A stretch of DNA of 64,000 nt from Ariolimax columbianus (lineage: Eukaryota > Mollusca > Gastropoda > Stylommatophora > Arionidae), in assembly GCA_036924085.1 (NCBI GenBank), contig JAVGWX010000011.1, positions 28,441,817 through 28,505,816 of the forward strand, in the 5' to 3' direction. The notes under the pieces were generated by a model, which saw nothing but the letters and a program-made list of their open reading frames with translations, had not been told where the DNA came from and ran no database searches. Shown here one piece after another: positions 32,795-44,218 of the stretch (its first letter is position 1; every line of letters starts with the position of its first letter). The position numbers were made by a program, and so were the translations under genes.

Positions 32795-32855
32795 CAAGAA
32801 ACTGGTTGTATACAGACTCTGTAGAGTCTTCTAAACCAGTTTAAAAACGTTAACA
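32795..32855 (+). mobile_element. CR1-like LINE, extreme 3' end
   Basis: CTGGTTGTATACAGACTCTG then AGTCTTCTAAACCAG-TAAA-ACGTTAA equals the end of the CR1-like element at 46611-47101. Only about 60 bases are present. Confidence 0.75.
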
Positions 32856-33564
32856 TTGTTTTAATGTGACTGGAAGAAACTTCATTATCAGAACGTTTCA
32901 AAGCCATCGATCCATCCTGAAATTATGTTAAAATAAGTTTTAGCGAGATTCAGTACGACGTTATTTATCCTATATTTCCCTAGATCGTCACAGCTAATCG
33001 CCTTACCAAGTTTTATTCTTCTAACGATCAAGGACAGGATCAATGACGTCACTGGCATCTATTTCTTCGAGCACTATAAACTTTAGCATATCTTCCGGTC
33101 GGATATTTTGACTCTGCCTTGTCCGCATCCTTTGATATTCGTCTCAGTGGCGGTGTTTCCAGAAGTCTCCGATCATGGACGACAGTCCTGCTGTGATATC
33201 CTGTCAACTGCCTTGCGCGCTCAAATTTCCACTAGGGCATATTTCTAATTGCGTGAATGTTGTCAAAATACACTTCTTCTGAATGTATTCTAGTTTCTGT
33301 CTTTCTATCTGTTATATCTTTATATGTATCTCTTGATTAAAGCGTTGGTTTAGGATGTCTCAAATGTGTGCTCTGAATAACATAATATGCGATCCGTCAA
33401 ACCTTATCATGTGACCTCCTAAGGGAGAGTTAGCAATGTTGCGTACAAAATAAGACAAACCATATAAAGTAAACACATTTGTCACATGGTCCAAAAATAC
33501 TGTTGTCGCGAACCGTAAGAATTATTCGCAAGTGACACTTGAACCACATGAATTGTCTTGATAT
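32856..33564. other. Unassigned sequence
   Basis: No gene or known repeat seen. It leads into the 31-bp array. Confidence 0.4.
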
Positions 33565-35240
33565 GGATCTTAGATCATCAGGATTGTGGCGATAATGCTC
33601 TTAGATCATCAGTATTGTGTTGATAAGGCTCTAAAACCATCAGGATTGTGCTGATAAGGCTCAGACCATCCGGGTTGGGTTGATACGGCTCTTAGAACAT
33701 CATGATTGTCATGATAAGGGTTTTAGACCATCAGGATTATCTTGAAAAGGCTCTTAGACGATCAGGATTATCTTGAAAAGGCTCTTAGACCATCCGGATT
33801 GTGTTGATAAGGCTCTTAGACCATCCGGATTGGGTTTATAAGGCTCTTAGATCATCCGGATTGGGTTTATAAGGCTCTTAGACCATCCGGATTTGGTTTA
33901 TACGGCTCTTAGACCATCCGGATTGGATTGATAAGGCTCTTAGACCATCATGATTATCTTTAAATAGCTCTTAGAACATCAGGATTGTGTTCATAAGGCT
34001 CTTAGAACATTAGTATTGTCTTGATAAGGATCTTAGACCATCAGCATTATCTTGATAAGGCTCTATGACCATCAGCATTATCTTGATAAGGCTCTTAGAC
34101 CATCAGGATTGTGTTGAGAAGGCTCTTACACCATCAGGATTGTGTTGATAAGGCTCTTAGACCATCAGGATTGTGTTGATAGGGCTCATAGACTATCAGG
34201 ATTATCTTGAAATAGCTCTTAGACCATCAGGATTATCTTGAAATAGCTCTTAGACCATCAGGAGTATCTTGAAATAGCTCTTAGACCACCAGGAGTATTT
34301 TGAAATAGCTCTTAGGCCATCAGCAGTATCTTGAAATAGCTCTTAGACCATCAGGATTATCTTGAAATAGCTCTGAGACGATCAGGATTATCTTGAAATA
34401 GCTCTTAGACTATCAGGATTATCTTGAAATAGCTCAGACTATCAGAATTATATTGAAAAGGCTCTTAAACTATCAGGGTTTGTCTTGATAAGGCTCTTAG
34501 ACTAGACTTCAGAATTATGGTTCCTAGACCATCAACATTGTCTTTGTATGGCTGTTAGACCACCAGAGTTGTCTTGATAACGCTTTTAGATTTGACCATA
34601 ATAATTATGGCTCTTAGATCATCAACATTGTCTTGATAAGGCTCTTAGACTAGACCATCGTAAGTATGACTTTTAAACCATCATAATTGTCTTGATAAGG
34701 CTCTTAGACTAGACCATCAGAATTGTCTTGATAAGGCTCAGACTAGACAATCACAATTATGGCTCACAGACCATCAACATTGTCTTGATAAGGCTCTTAG
34801 ACTAGACCATCAGAATTGTCTTGATAAGGCTCAGACTAGACCATCACAATTATGGCTCACAGACCATCAACATTGTCTTGATAAGGCACTTAGAATAGAC
34901 CATCATAATTGTCTTGACAAGGCTCAGACTAGACCATCGCAATTTTGGCTCACAGACCATCAGAATTGTCTTGATGAAGCTTTTAGATTAGACCACCATA
35001 ATTATAGCTATTAGACCATCAGAATTATGGCTCACAGACCATCAGAATTGTCTTGATAAGGCTCTTAGACTGTACCATCAGAATTATAGTTCTTAGACCA
35101 TACGAATTGTTTGTACGTGACTCAGCCGATAAGAACTGACTATGTGACTTTGTGTGGCTCATACCATCCTGAATTGACTTTCTGTGGCTCAGGACATCCT
35201 GAATTGACTTTATGTGGCCCAGACCATCAAAACTGACTTG
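33565..35240. repeat. 31-bp minisatellite, about 1.7 kb, with a 93-bp higher-order part
   Basis: The basic unit is AAGGCTCTTAGACCATCAGG then ATTGTGTTGAT. Subtypes are grouped: TTGTGTTGATAAGG units in 33565-34200, ATCTTGAAATAGCTC units in 34200-34440, and a compound form (36 + 26 + 31 = 93 bases) repeated at 34699, 34792 and 34885. Units after 35100 are strongly diverged. No spacers separate the units, so it is not a CRISPR array. Confidence 0.93.
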
Positions 35241-35612
35241 GTATGGCTGTAGATATGCCATTATATGGCCCTTGAAACATTAAAAATGTTTTTCTGTGGC
35301 TCGTAAATCCTCATCATTTTCTTTATGTGTCTTCTAGACCACCAGAAGCATCTTGATGTGGCGATTGGATCATCAGAATTATCTTGTAGTCGCTTTTGGA
35401 CTATAAGAGTTATATAAGAGTATACTTCATGGGGCACATACGTCATGTGGCACGTGGGTCATCGATACTGTCCACATGCAGCCTCTGGTCCACTAACATG
35501 TCTTTAGGTGGATTCCAGTGTGGTTTGAGTGTGAGACCCATGCTATAGAGAGGTCATACATCCTTCCAGAAATGAAGTAGGATTGAGGCCACTACCGAAC
35601 AAAGAAAAAATG
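35241..35612. other. Decayed edge of the 31-bp array, then unassigned sequence
   Basis: Weak traces of the array (ATCATCAGAATTATCTTG, 35365-35390) fade out by about 35450. The rest is unrecognised. Confidence 0.45.
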
Positions 35613-36050
35613 GGGGTATGACTGGTCTCGAGGTAAGGCGTCGGCCTTGGGTGCTGGAAGCCGCGGGTTCAAATCATAGTGAAGTCCAAGATTTTTTTCA
35701 CGTGAACTATCTGGTAATACTCCGGATCTGTGGGTAGTCGAGATCGGACGCGCGTCTTCAGTGTCGCGCACGATAAAAATTTATCGGCTGTTGGAAATCG
35801 AAAAAAAGTAAGCTTAACGGTAGTTACCTGGGAAAGGAATTCAAATTATGATAAGAATCTACCCAATCTATTACGGGATCATCGCCGGCGTTCGGGCATT
35901 GTTCTGAGATTCTCCACAAATGTGGAGAAGAACAGAGCACTTATGGGTTAAATGACCTTGATTCTTCCACTAAACTGAACTAATCTAAACTGAACTAAAC
36001 TAAACTGAACTGAACTAAACTAAACCAAACTAAACTAAACTAAACACAGA
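35613..36050 (+). mobile_element. SINE family C, full length with long CTAAA tail
   Basis: Head TGGTCTCGAGGTAAGGCGTC, GCCGCGGGTTCAAATCATAG (B box), GAGATCGGACGCGCGTCTTC, GGCTGTTGGAAATCG, TGTGGAGAAGAACAGAGCAC. The tail (35955-36045) is CTAAA/CTGAA repeats of about 90 bases. Confidence 0.85.
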
Positions 36051-36419
36051 TTATGCGGTTAAGAACGGCGCGATGGAAACTTCATTGTACCCTGTCTCAG
36101 CTTTTATAAGATGAATGACCAGTTCCCATTCTTACAGCCTTGTCTTCCGTCACAGTAACTGAGGTACCCACCTACAGGTGGGTAGTCACGAGCATGCCAT
36201 GATCGGCCAGGGCAAAAGCTTGATTCGATGCTATTTCAGACAAACCTACTGACTGCTGCAACTGTAATGTTCCATATCTAAGATAAAAACACAAATAAAG
36301 CAGCTATTTCAGAAATTGCCACCAACAACTCGCCCATCAACCTTATCCTGAAGAATCCCAACAAGATAGACCCAAAAGAAATCCAGAAGCTGCAAGTCTA
36401 ACATCGGACACGTTGTACA
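36051..36419. other. Unassigned sequence
   Basis: No recognised feature. The last part (36300-36400) is free of repeats and has no known motif. Confidence 0.35.
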
Positions 36420-36570
36420 TTTGTCTTCTTCATCTTCATCATCATCTTCTTCTTCTTCTTCTTCTTCAATTTTTTAATTTTCTTCTCTTCTTCATCTTTG
36501 TTTTTCTTCTTCTTGTCCTATTTGTTCTTGTTCTTGTTCTTCTTGTTCTTGTTCTTCTTCGTTCTCAATC
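36420..36570. repeat. (CTT)n / (CTTGTT)n pyrimidine tract
   Basis: CTTCTTCTTCTTCTTCTTC and TTCTTGTTCTTG runs. It could be the reversed GAA tail of a LINE, but no LINE protein is readable beside it. Confidence 0.75.
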
Positions 36571-36659
36571 TCTCGCTACCAAACCCTGAAAAGGACTTTG
36601 CAAGTAGCAGGATGTTGTCCGGACAACGGAATGAGTTGTTTCGTAGTGTACAGCTTGAC

Positions 36660-36860
36660 GCGGATATCCGACTTCAGCAGTCATTTTTTAATACCGGGTT
36701 AGCCTTCCCTCTTCGATCCCTTCTCCTTAGCCAGTCTGCCTGTTGCAGGCTGTTATCCAGGATCACCGCGTGGAGGTGTAGACGGGTCTTGGCAGCACTG
36801 ATTCGCTGGTCCTGACGCTAGCATACAGCTATATGTCGCTGGTAGCTGCAGCTCATGCAT
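36660..36860 (+). repeat. Dispersed repeat G, copy 1
   Basis: The blocks GGCTTCCCTCTT-type, CTCCTTAGCCAGTCTGCCTG, ATACAGCTAT-TG and GCTGGTAGCTGCAGCTC recur in the same order at 40340-40530. Nature unknown. Confidence 0.55.
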
Positions 36861-36914
36861 TGCTCATCATCTTGATCCCATTGAATGCACCGCATTAATA
36901 AGTTTATTTGCCCT

Positions 36915-37095
36915 GAAAATACCGTTATGTGAGCGTCACGTAGATGAAGCAAAGCACAATACAACCGCCTGGAGAACCCTGGTCCACCTTCATGAGCATG
37001 GTCGGGAGGTGAGGCAAGCTACTGCAGCCCACTACCTAACGCCCTTATCGGGACACACAAAGCAGTGGGTATTGAACAATAACAACAACAAAAAA
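36915..37095 (+). mobile_element. SINE family E, 5'-truncated
   Basis: GTAGATGAAGCAAAGCACAA, CAACCGCCTGGAGAACCC, GGTCGGGAGGTGAGGCAAGC, then a tail of AATAACAACAACAAAAAAC. The first half of the SINE is missing. Confidence 0.75.
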
Positions 37096-37556
37096 CACAA
37101 AAAAACACACCATTTTCATTTTTTTTTAATCACACAAATATCAAACGGAAGACGTGCAGTTTTCTCATGTTTTGAGAGGAATGGAAATTACAAATAAATA
37201 AGAATGCACCAGCTTATACAGAATCGCATAGACAAGATTAACAAAGTTGAATCTGCTGGCAAATCTATCATCCCCTGAAGAACTCTGCAAATTATCTCAC
37301 AGGGAAATAATATTATTTAGAAAAATTTCAAATCTGTTCCACTAGTTGGTTCGGTGACATGGTGACACACTACCAGGAATATTACTTCCAATATACCAAC
37401 CTTCACCAACTGTTACCGCAGTTGAATTCCTCGAATGGTCAGTAAACATAATAAATATAATCTCGAAGAGAAACAGACAATAAACATTCTAAATTGAGAA
37501 TAAAGAAAGAAATGTTCAGATGTAATTTATGTATCCCCAAAATATTTAACTTCTCA
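37096..37556. other. AT-rich unassigned sequence
   Basis: No recognised feature. Confidence 0.35.
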
Positions 37557-37577
37557 CCCCCCCCCCCCCCCCCCCCC
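37557..37577. repeat. Poly(C) homopolymer, 21 bases
   Basis: Uninterrupted C run on the plus strand. Confidence 0.9.
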
Positions 37578-37749
37578 GCCATTCAATTTCATGGAACGTA
37601 GGGTCGCAATAATCATTCTCTACCAATTCCCATTTTGTCAGTTCTGCGACAAGTCATCTTTGGTCTTTAATAACGATCGTTTCTTCCTTGTGGGTTCAAC
37701 TCGAGTCTGGCTAATTTCTTTACTATTTTCTGGAGTGCATGGTTACTTA

Positions 37750-37892
37750 TGTGTGTGTGTGTGTGTGTGAGGGAAAAAGAGGGGGGTGGGGGTCTATGTA
37801 TGTATGTATGTATATATGTATGTATGTATGTATGTAAATATGTGTATGTGTGTGCGTGCGTGCGTGCGTGCGTGAGTGAGTGAGTGAGTGAG
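37750..37892. repeat. Compound microsatellite (GT)n-(GTAT)n-(GCGT)n-(GAGT)n
   Basis: GT at 37751-37769, GTAT at 37796-37838, GCGT at 37853-37873 and GAGT at 37873-37893. The four repeats follow one another as if by stepwise change of the unit. Confidence 0.9.
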
Positions 37893-38085
37893 TGACTTGG
37901 AGTCGCTGATTTCGAGAGGTAACACTGGCCTCTCAATGCGATGAACGGAAGTGCCTGGATCATGAGTTACAACCAGTAATTTTGCATTGTCTTGGCGTGT
38001 GATTGATGACCAGCGCAGTTTCTTCCTCCCTATAATCGAAATACAACGCACGTTACACCATCAAGATAAAATCGTCTGTCGATGG
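37893..38085 (+). mobile_element. SINE family F, copy 2
   Basis: TTGGAGTCGCTGATTTCGAG then TGGCCTCTCAATGCGATGAA, and near the 3' end CGCAGTTTCTTCCTCCCTAT and AATCGAAATACAACGC. The same order as at 21560 and 45590. Confidence 0.65.
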
Positions 38086-38119
38086 TCTCGCAACCATCGC
38101 TTATGTAGGTATTTACATA

Positions 38120-38290
38120 TCTTATCAACTTATGTGTGTGAGTGTTTGCGGCGCGCGCGTATATATGTATGTATGTGTATATGTGTGTGTGTGTGCGTGT
38201 TCTGGTGCGTGTACGTGTGTGTCTGTGTGCAGGGTGGGATGGGGGTGTAGGGTATAGGGAGAATTGGTTAGGTAGGTAGGTATGTGAGTA
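38120..38290. repeat. GT/GTAT-type microsatellite cluster
   Basis: Several imperfect GT, GTAT and GTAGG runs, with non-repeat interruptions. Confidence 0.8.
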
Positions 38291-38299
38291 TGTGCGCTT

Positions 38300-38519
38300 G
38301 TTTCTATCAGCTCGCTGATCAACTCTGGACGGATTTCGTATCACACCCGCCACGTTTTCAACGGTCTGCCGGGGAAAATTTGAGTCGGAGGATAATGCCA
38401 TTTTGCAAACTTGACGGTTTGTATGTGCTGTTTACACCAGAAGTGACGTCATCATGCACATGGTACGAATGTTCACATGCTGCAGTTTGATCCGGTTTCA
38501 TTTGAACACGCCTCGTATT
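38300..38519 (-). mobile_element. Mariner 5' end, single arm
   Basis: On the minus strand it starts TACGAGGCGTGTTCAAATGA and runs to the transposase start (GTGATACGAAATCCGTCCAG). It is the same family as the fold-back elements at 12519 and 53228. Here only one arm is present; the other side is the microsatellite cluster. Confidence 0.8.
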
Positions 38520-38762
38520 AAGGTATAGCCATGTATAGCGGTGTGCCCGTCTCTTCTCGTTCAACTATTATCTCATAAGGAGCACTCTTAGGCCATCACA
38601 TATTGAGGGCAGATAAAGATGGTGGGTACACATGGCTAGTCTGATCTGTGAAGTCTTTGACGTGCAGTTATTATTAGCTTGCGTGGCTACTGGTGGTAAT
38701 CATATATCAGATATATTTAGCCTGCACGATGTCATCGACGGCTGTTTAGAAGTATGTCGTAC

Positions 38763-38980
38763 CTAAGCTGATTAGCGCAGTAGTAGAGCACTCGCTTTTC
38801 AAGGCAAAGTTGCGGGGTTTAACTCCCACTACGGGCAGCTTCAGTCAACCCAGCTGTAAATGGGTACCTGACTTACGGTTAGGAAAGAAAAAGGCAGCGA
38901 GGAAGGGAACAGACCAATCCACTTCACACGCTGAGGCTTAGTATATTTAAGTCTCTAACACTGCATTCCTGACAAGCGGT
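38763..38980 (+). mobile_element. SINE family D
   Basis: Head: GCTGATTAGCGCAGTAGTAG, CGGGGTTTAACTCCCACTAC (B-box-like). Body: CAGTCAACCCAGCTGTAAAT, GGGTACCTGAC, GAGGCTTAGTA and GTCTCTAACACT. A copy at 53769-53995 has the same order. Interior A/B boxes are good but no complete tRNA fold is visible. Confidence 0.75.
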
Positions 38981-39199
38981 TACATTTCCTGTAACTTTTA
39001 CCCTACTTATTATAATGTCTTTCCGATGGAACTGTCAAGAGTCATAGCATGGATACGACTATGGGAGTTGTGTAACTACTGTATCCCCAGTCGTAGAACG
39101 GCCTATATAAGATATGTACTGATCAGATGGACTTTGCATGTTGTTTGCATGCGCGCTGATCACATCCTTAAGCGGCTGTTGTTTTGTGAGTTCAGGATA
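38981..39199. other. Short dispersed repeat, otherwise unassigned
   Basis: 39060-39120 (GTTGTGTAACTACTGTATCC, CCAGTCGTAGAACGG) resembles 41045-41100. Nature unknown. Confidence 0.4.
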
Positions 39200-40190
39200 G
39201 GCAACAGCTCGATGGGAAACCAGAAGAAACGATACAAATACTGTTTGAAATTATCTCTGAACATTTTCCTCATTGATGTCGCCTCCGAAAAATGTCATAT
39301 TAGAACCGGTGTACGGCAAGGTTGTGTACAATCCCCTTGACTGTTTATCCCATATATATACGCAATATGTAAAAAAAGCCAACATTAGTGAGGGAAACAA
39401 CCTCAGTGATCATTTAAATAAATTTCTCTTTGCTGATGACCAAGCACTAAAAGCAACCTCAGAAAAACAACTACAGGAATATATCAACAATCTTAATGAG
39501 GCCTGTACGGATTACGGTATGAAAATCAACATATAAAAAGACCGAAGTTATGACGATTGCAAGAAAAGAAACAAAAACAAATATATTTATACAAAATAAA
39601 CAAGTAAAACACGTGCCTGGGTAACACAATCTAAGAAGATAGCAAAACCAACACTGAAATCCAACACAGATGTAATGAAGCAAGTGAAATCATTGGACAA
39701 ATGTCACCAATATTACAATGTAAACAGGCGACATTGGATCCAAAAAGAAAGCTATACAATACAATATTCCTACCCACATTGTGCTTTTCAGTGCCAAAAT
39801 TGGACATTAACGAACAAAGATACAAGACACATTGTAACAACAGAGATGAAATGTCTACGCAGAATGCTTGGCGTAACAATAATGGAAAGAATCAGAAACG
39901 AAGATATTAGGAAACAAGTAGGTACAATACCAGTGCTAGACTTCATCAAGAGACAGAAAACCAAATGGTTCGGCCACGTAGATCGTCAAACACCAGATAG
40001 TATCCCTCAGAAAGAAACAATGGATACAAAGACAAAGGCCGACCACGCAAACGATGGATAGCAGAAAATACAGAAGAAGTATAGCGCCCAGTGTATGAAG
40101 TACATACCTGGGCCTGGTCAAAAAACCTCTACATAACCTGACGCAGAAAGGTACAAACAGAACAAAGCGAAAAAATGGAAGAAAGAAAGA
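39200..40190 (+). mobile_element. RTE-like LINE, RT palm to 3' end
   Basis: The translation gives RTGVRQGCVQSP (RT motif before the catalytic loop), a stop, a frame change, then NKFLFADDQALKATSEKQLQ. The catalytic FADD (39429-39440) is intact. It continues EYINNLNEACTDYGMKINI, CQNWTLTNKDTRHIVTTEMK, CLRRMLGVTIMERIRNEDIR, KQVGTIPVLDFIKRQKTKWF and GHVDRQTPDSIPQK. The endonuclease and first RT motifs are missing. At least three frame breaks. Confidence 0.85.
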
Positions 40191-40539
40191 TGTCGCCTTC
40201 TGGGAGCTGCTTTCTCCGAACCGCTCAGCATATTGCGTTGCTATCTCAAACGGTGCTCGCATCGGCGAGGAGAGAGCCATAGCTGCGGCGCAGAAAAAAG
40301 CGAGCAGCGCGCAATGACATAATCCGATTTCAGTACATGATTTTGGAGACCATATTTGGCTTCCCTCTTATATCGTCAATCTCTTAGCCAGTCTGCATTG
40401 TTGTTTTCAGTCTGTTTCTAAGGCTACGACTTGGAGCCGAAATAGGGTGTGGTCAGTTATAGGTCCTTGGTCAACCCTGATGCAAGCATTCAGCTATGAG
40501 GCACTGGCTGCTATCAGCTCGTTCACTGCTTCATCTTCC
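40191..40539 (+). repeat. Unassigned, with dispersed repeat G copy 2 (40340-40530)
   Basis: TTGGCTTCCCTCTTATATCG, CTCTTAGCCAGTCTGC, CATTCAGCTATGAGGC and GCTGCTATCAGCTCG parallel 36660-36860. Confidence 0.5.
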
Positions 40540-40620
40540 CGCCCGGTGACCTAGCGGTTTGAATACCGTTCTTCTCATCGCAATGGCGGGGGTTTAAAGC
40601 CCCAGTAAGACATGGTTTTT
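40540..40620 (+). mobile_element. tRNA-like SINE head (fragment)
   Basis: CGGTGACCTAGCGGTTTGAA (A-box-like) and GGGGGTTTAAAGCCCCAG (B-box-like) at tRNA spacing. The flanks do not form an acceptor stem. The following 580 bases (40621-41204) hold nothing recognised except the short repeat at 41045-41100. Confidence 0.5.
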
Positions 40621-41204
40621 GTCTTGTTCTCTTTCTATAACAAACCTTGTCTGCGCAATGTGAATGTCAGCAGCTCTTATTCTTTAGCCCTATTACCCCT
40701 CCCACGAACCATTTAGCTATTAGCATAAATGATAACCAGCCTTGAATTGTCCGTTCACATAAGTGATGTGATATAATCAAGTGCCATAGCGACTGACGTA
40801 GACAGCCATACCAGTCGTCAGATGATCATTTCAAGACCTGTTTTCTTGAGAGCAGGTTTATCTGTATATACGATTCTGTATATTCCATCTCATTATTTTT
40901 CTAATACCCTTAGTAATGAGTTTTTCTCTATTCCAGTCCTCGTATCATATGGGAGCCGCGGCAGCGTACTGACTTCCGAGCTGAGCGATCTAGGTAATTC
41001 GTGCGGGATATATTTTCGTAAGACAGCTCCTGTGGGTCGATAATGTGACGTTTTGTAACTACTGCTTTGCCAGTCGTAAACGGGCGTATACATATTAGAT
41101 ATGTATAATTATATCGAAGGAGTGGGCTGCTTCAAAATTGGGCACTGGAATAGGTCTGGGAAGTAAAGGATCGCGAGAATGGTGAGGTAGGTGATGGAAT
41201 AGGC

Positions 41205-41745
41205 TGGGGTCAAATGAGGTCATGTCAATGAACCAAGGGTCACATGCAGTCATGGTAAGGGACCAAGGTTCACATGCAGTCATGGTAAGGGACCAAGGGT
41301 TACATGCAGTCATGGTAAGGGACCAAAGGTTACATGCAGTCATGGTAAGGGACCAAGGTTCACATGCAGTCATGGTAAGGGACCAAGGTTCACATACAGT
41401 CATGGTAAGGGACCAAGGGTCACATTCAGTCATGGTAAGGGACCAAGGGTTACATGCAGTCATGGTAAGGGACCAAGGGTTACATGCAGTCATGGTAAGG
41501 GACCAAGGTTCACATGAAGTCATGTTAATGGACCTAGGGGTTACATGAAGTGATATTAATGAACCAAGGACCACACGAGGTCATGTAAATGAACCTAGGG
41601 TCATATGAAGTCATGTCAATGGATCTAGGGCCACATGAAGTCATCTTAAGAACCTAGGACCAAATGACGCTATGTCAATAGACCAAGGACCACACGAAGT
41701 CATGTCAATGGAACAAGGACCACATTAGGCAATGCCAATGACCCA
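41205..41745. repeat. 30-bp minisatellite, about 18 units
   Basis: The core unit is GACCAAGGGTTACATGCAGT then CATGGTAAGG. Units between 41258 and 41520 differ at one to three sites. Units at 41520-41745 are diverged (ATGTCAATGGA, CACACGAAG). The period is a multiple of three, so open frames run on both strands (decapeptide VRDQGSHAVM on plus). No other gene signal. Confidence 0.94.
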
Positions 41746-41869
41746 CGTTGGAGACCAGCTAGATAACACTAGATGAGCATGTAATTAGATACAGAGTAAG
41801 ATCAAACTGTTTGTTTTAAACTATTGAAAGAGCAAAAGACAATTGCCATTCGTTATTTATGTATATGTG

Positions 41870-42003
41870 CATGCGTGTGTGAGTGTGTGTGTGCGAGTGA
41901 CTGTGTGTGTGCGTGCGTATGTATGTATGTAAGTATGTATCTATGTATGTATGTATTTATGTTTGTATGTATATTTATGTGTGTTTATATATGTAAGTGG
42001 GAA

Positions 42004-42076
<73 letters not shown>
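41870..42076. repeat. GT, GTAT and long (TA)n microsatellites
   Basis: GT runs at 41875-41915, GTAT at 41917-41960, and an uninterrupted TA run at about 42006-42076 (about 35 units). Confidence 0.92.
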
Positions 42077-42079
<3 letters not shown>

Positions 42080-42084
42080 GCAAA

Positions 42085-42365
42085 ACATACTGGCCAAGAC
42101 CCTCACCTCTGTTTCGTAGTAGCCCTCCCTGGAAACAGGATGTTTTCATGGCAGCCTGGCTAACAAGGTAAGGGATCAACCTTATTCCCGTAGTAGTTAG
42201 TGACTCGTAGATGAAACCAATCAAAGCACAACCGTCTGGAGGACCCGGATTCAACTTCATCAGCACACTCGGGATGTGAGGAAAGCTACTGCTACCCGCC
42301 ACTAAACGTCCTTTTCAGGGCGTACAAAAGAGTAACCTACTCATTGTGGGCATTCGCAAACAATA
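42085..42365 (+). mobile_element. SINE family E
   Basis: CATACTGGCCAAGACCCTCA, GCCTGGCTAACAAGGTAAGG (A-box-like), GACCCGGATTCAACTTCATC (B-box-like), GATGTGAGGAAAGCTACTGC and GGCATTCGCAAACAATAA. It starts directly after the TA run. Confidence 0.85.
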
Positions 42366-42424
42366 AGTATGTAAGTGTATTTAAGTAGCCGTTAGTGTGT
42401 GTACGTTTATGAGTGTATGAGACA

Positions 42425-42495
42425 CACACATAGAGAGGGAGAGAAAGAGAGAGATAGAGAAAGAGAGAGAGAGAGAGAGAGCGAGCGAGACAGAC
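42425..42495. repeat. (GA)n microsatellite
   Basis: GAGAGA run with few interruptions. Confidence 0.88.
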
Positions 42496-42641
42496 AAATA
42501 GAGAGCGATAAATTGAGCCCACGAGCGTTCCTCGTCAAACAGAAATACAGCCAAGACAACTGCCGATGGCGACACTTCAGTAGTGGACATTTCGAATTTG
42601 TGGGAGGACCAGTAGAAACTGATCTTTCTTTATTGTATTAA

Positions 42642-42715
42642 GTGTGTGTGTGTGTATGTATGCATGCGTGTACTTTTGTGCGTGGGTATGTGTGTGTGTA
42701 TATATTTATGTGGTT
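42642..42715. repeat. (GT)n/(GTAT)n microsatellite
   Basis: GTGTGTGTGTGTATGTATG and related runs. Confidence 0.85.
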
Positions 42716-42829
42716 GGGGCTTGTTTGATGGGGGAAAGCAGGGATTGAAGCAAAACTTAGAATTTGCTCGTGTGAAAGCTGTTAGCGACGATTATCGTGG
42801 AGAGAGGAGACTAACGTCTTGTCAGGGAA

Positions 42830-43152
42830 AATAAACTGATAGGACATTGCTAGCCAGGGTCAGGAAAAACATACTGAACAAGAACCCCACATTGGCATCT
42901 TCGCAGTTCTCCATGGAAGCGGACTGTTTTTATGGCAGCCTGGCTGACAAGGTGGGGGTTCGACGTAATCCCCCGCTGTAGTGAACGACACGCAGATGAA
43001 GCATAGCAAAACAGCCTGGATGACCCCGGTCCACCTACATCAGCAGGCTTGGTATGCGAGGAAAGCTACATCAACCCGCCATTTAGCGTCCTTTTCAGGG
43101 CGCACACAAGAGTAGACTTACTCGTTGTGGGTATCAATCAATCAATCAATCT
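42830..43152 (+). mobile_element. SINE family E ending in a CAAT tail
   Basis: GGGTCAGGAAAAACATACTG near the start, GCCTGGCTGACAAGGTGGGG, GATGAAGCATAGCAAAACAG, AGGAAAGCTACATCAACC, GTTGTGGGTATC, then CAATCAATCAATCAAT instead of AAC repeats. The change of tail repeat is the odd feature of this copy. Confidence 0.82.
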
Positions 43153-44218
43153 CAGCGCCTGTATATGCTCATATGTCACAACGGCTTTATCTGTGTACGT
43201 GTGTAATCTACAGAGTAGTTGGTTGCTAGTACTAAGATGTATTTAAAACAGATATGGGTAATGGCTCAGTGATCGCCCAGGAGAAACACATATCGACACC
43301 TACGTTACGGCCACAAGACTTTGGTCAGGGATAAATAACAAAGAACAAAAACAAAAACCCACTAAAAAGACTCACGTTAAATAAACAAGACACGATGAAA
43401 ATCTGTGGTTTGAGTTCTAGACGTGTTATTAATCGACTTTTAACCCTCAGTACGGCCGCAGCTTCGATCTGTTTATTTCTAGCAATAACAACGGACATCT
43501 CTACTCTCGCGTGTGTGGGTATGTGTGTTACAATGTTGTAGGTGGCTAGTAACTACGGATATCTCTACATGGACGTGTGTGTGAGTGGTGTGTGTGTGTG
43601 TGTGTGTATGTACACGTTACAACGTTGTAAACGTGTAGTAACTACGGATATCTGTACTTGGACATGTGTGTGTGTAACAGTTCAAGCCGGAGCACAAGCG
43701 TTTGTGGCAGCGGTAATGAGGTCGGGGACTCTGAAAACCTGAATGTGTGCCAAGGTCACTCGCCGTCTCGACACTAAGTTGACAAATGAAAAAGGGGGAG
43801 GGGGGGGGGGAGAAGAATGTGTCTTGTACAGGTAGGGGTTACGAGCTGACCACTCCGGCATTCCGAATTGGGTGTTGGGGGGTTAGTGACAGACATGCCA
43901 GCAGATCTTGCTGCGACATTTTGAGTGACAACAAATCAGAGTGAATAGTGCCATTAACAACTAAATGGAGGTAGATCCAAACTAGAGGATGGCTAGGTCG
44001 GACATCCCACAGAGGCAATTGGACAGCTTTGAGTCTTGGTCACTCGCTCTTTAAGATGTGTGTTTGGCGCCCTGTGACTAGGAGAGATCTGGATGTGTGT
44101 GTTCGTGGTGTGTGAAGGACACCGGGGGAACGATGTATGTACCGGAGTGTGTGTATACACAGATCGATGGAGTGTGTGATGACATGTGAGTATACGTTGA
44201 ATAGATTGAATGTATAAT
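43153..44218. other. Unassigned sequence with short GT tracts
   Basis: A local duplication: 43535-43575 and 43618-43665 both read TAGTAACTACGGATATCT.., each before a GTGTGTG run. A run of 10 G lies near 43803. No gene recognised. Confidence 0.45.

Noticed and set aside
33565..35240. CRISPR array
   Set aside because: Units of 31 bases are contiguous, diverge gradually and have no spacers. The setting is an animal-type genome.
41222..41574. Decapeptide-repeat protein on either strand
   Set aside because: It is a 30-bp minisatellite with diverged edges. Frames exist on both strands.
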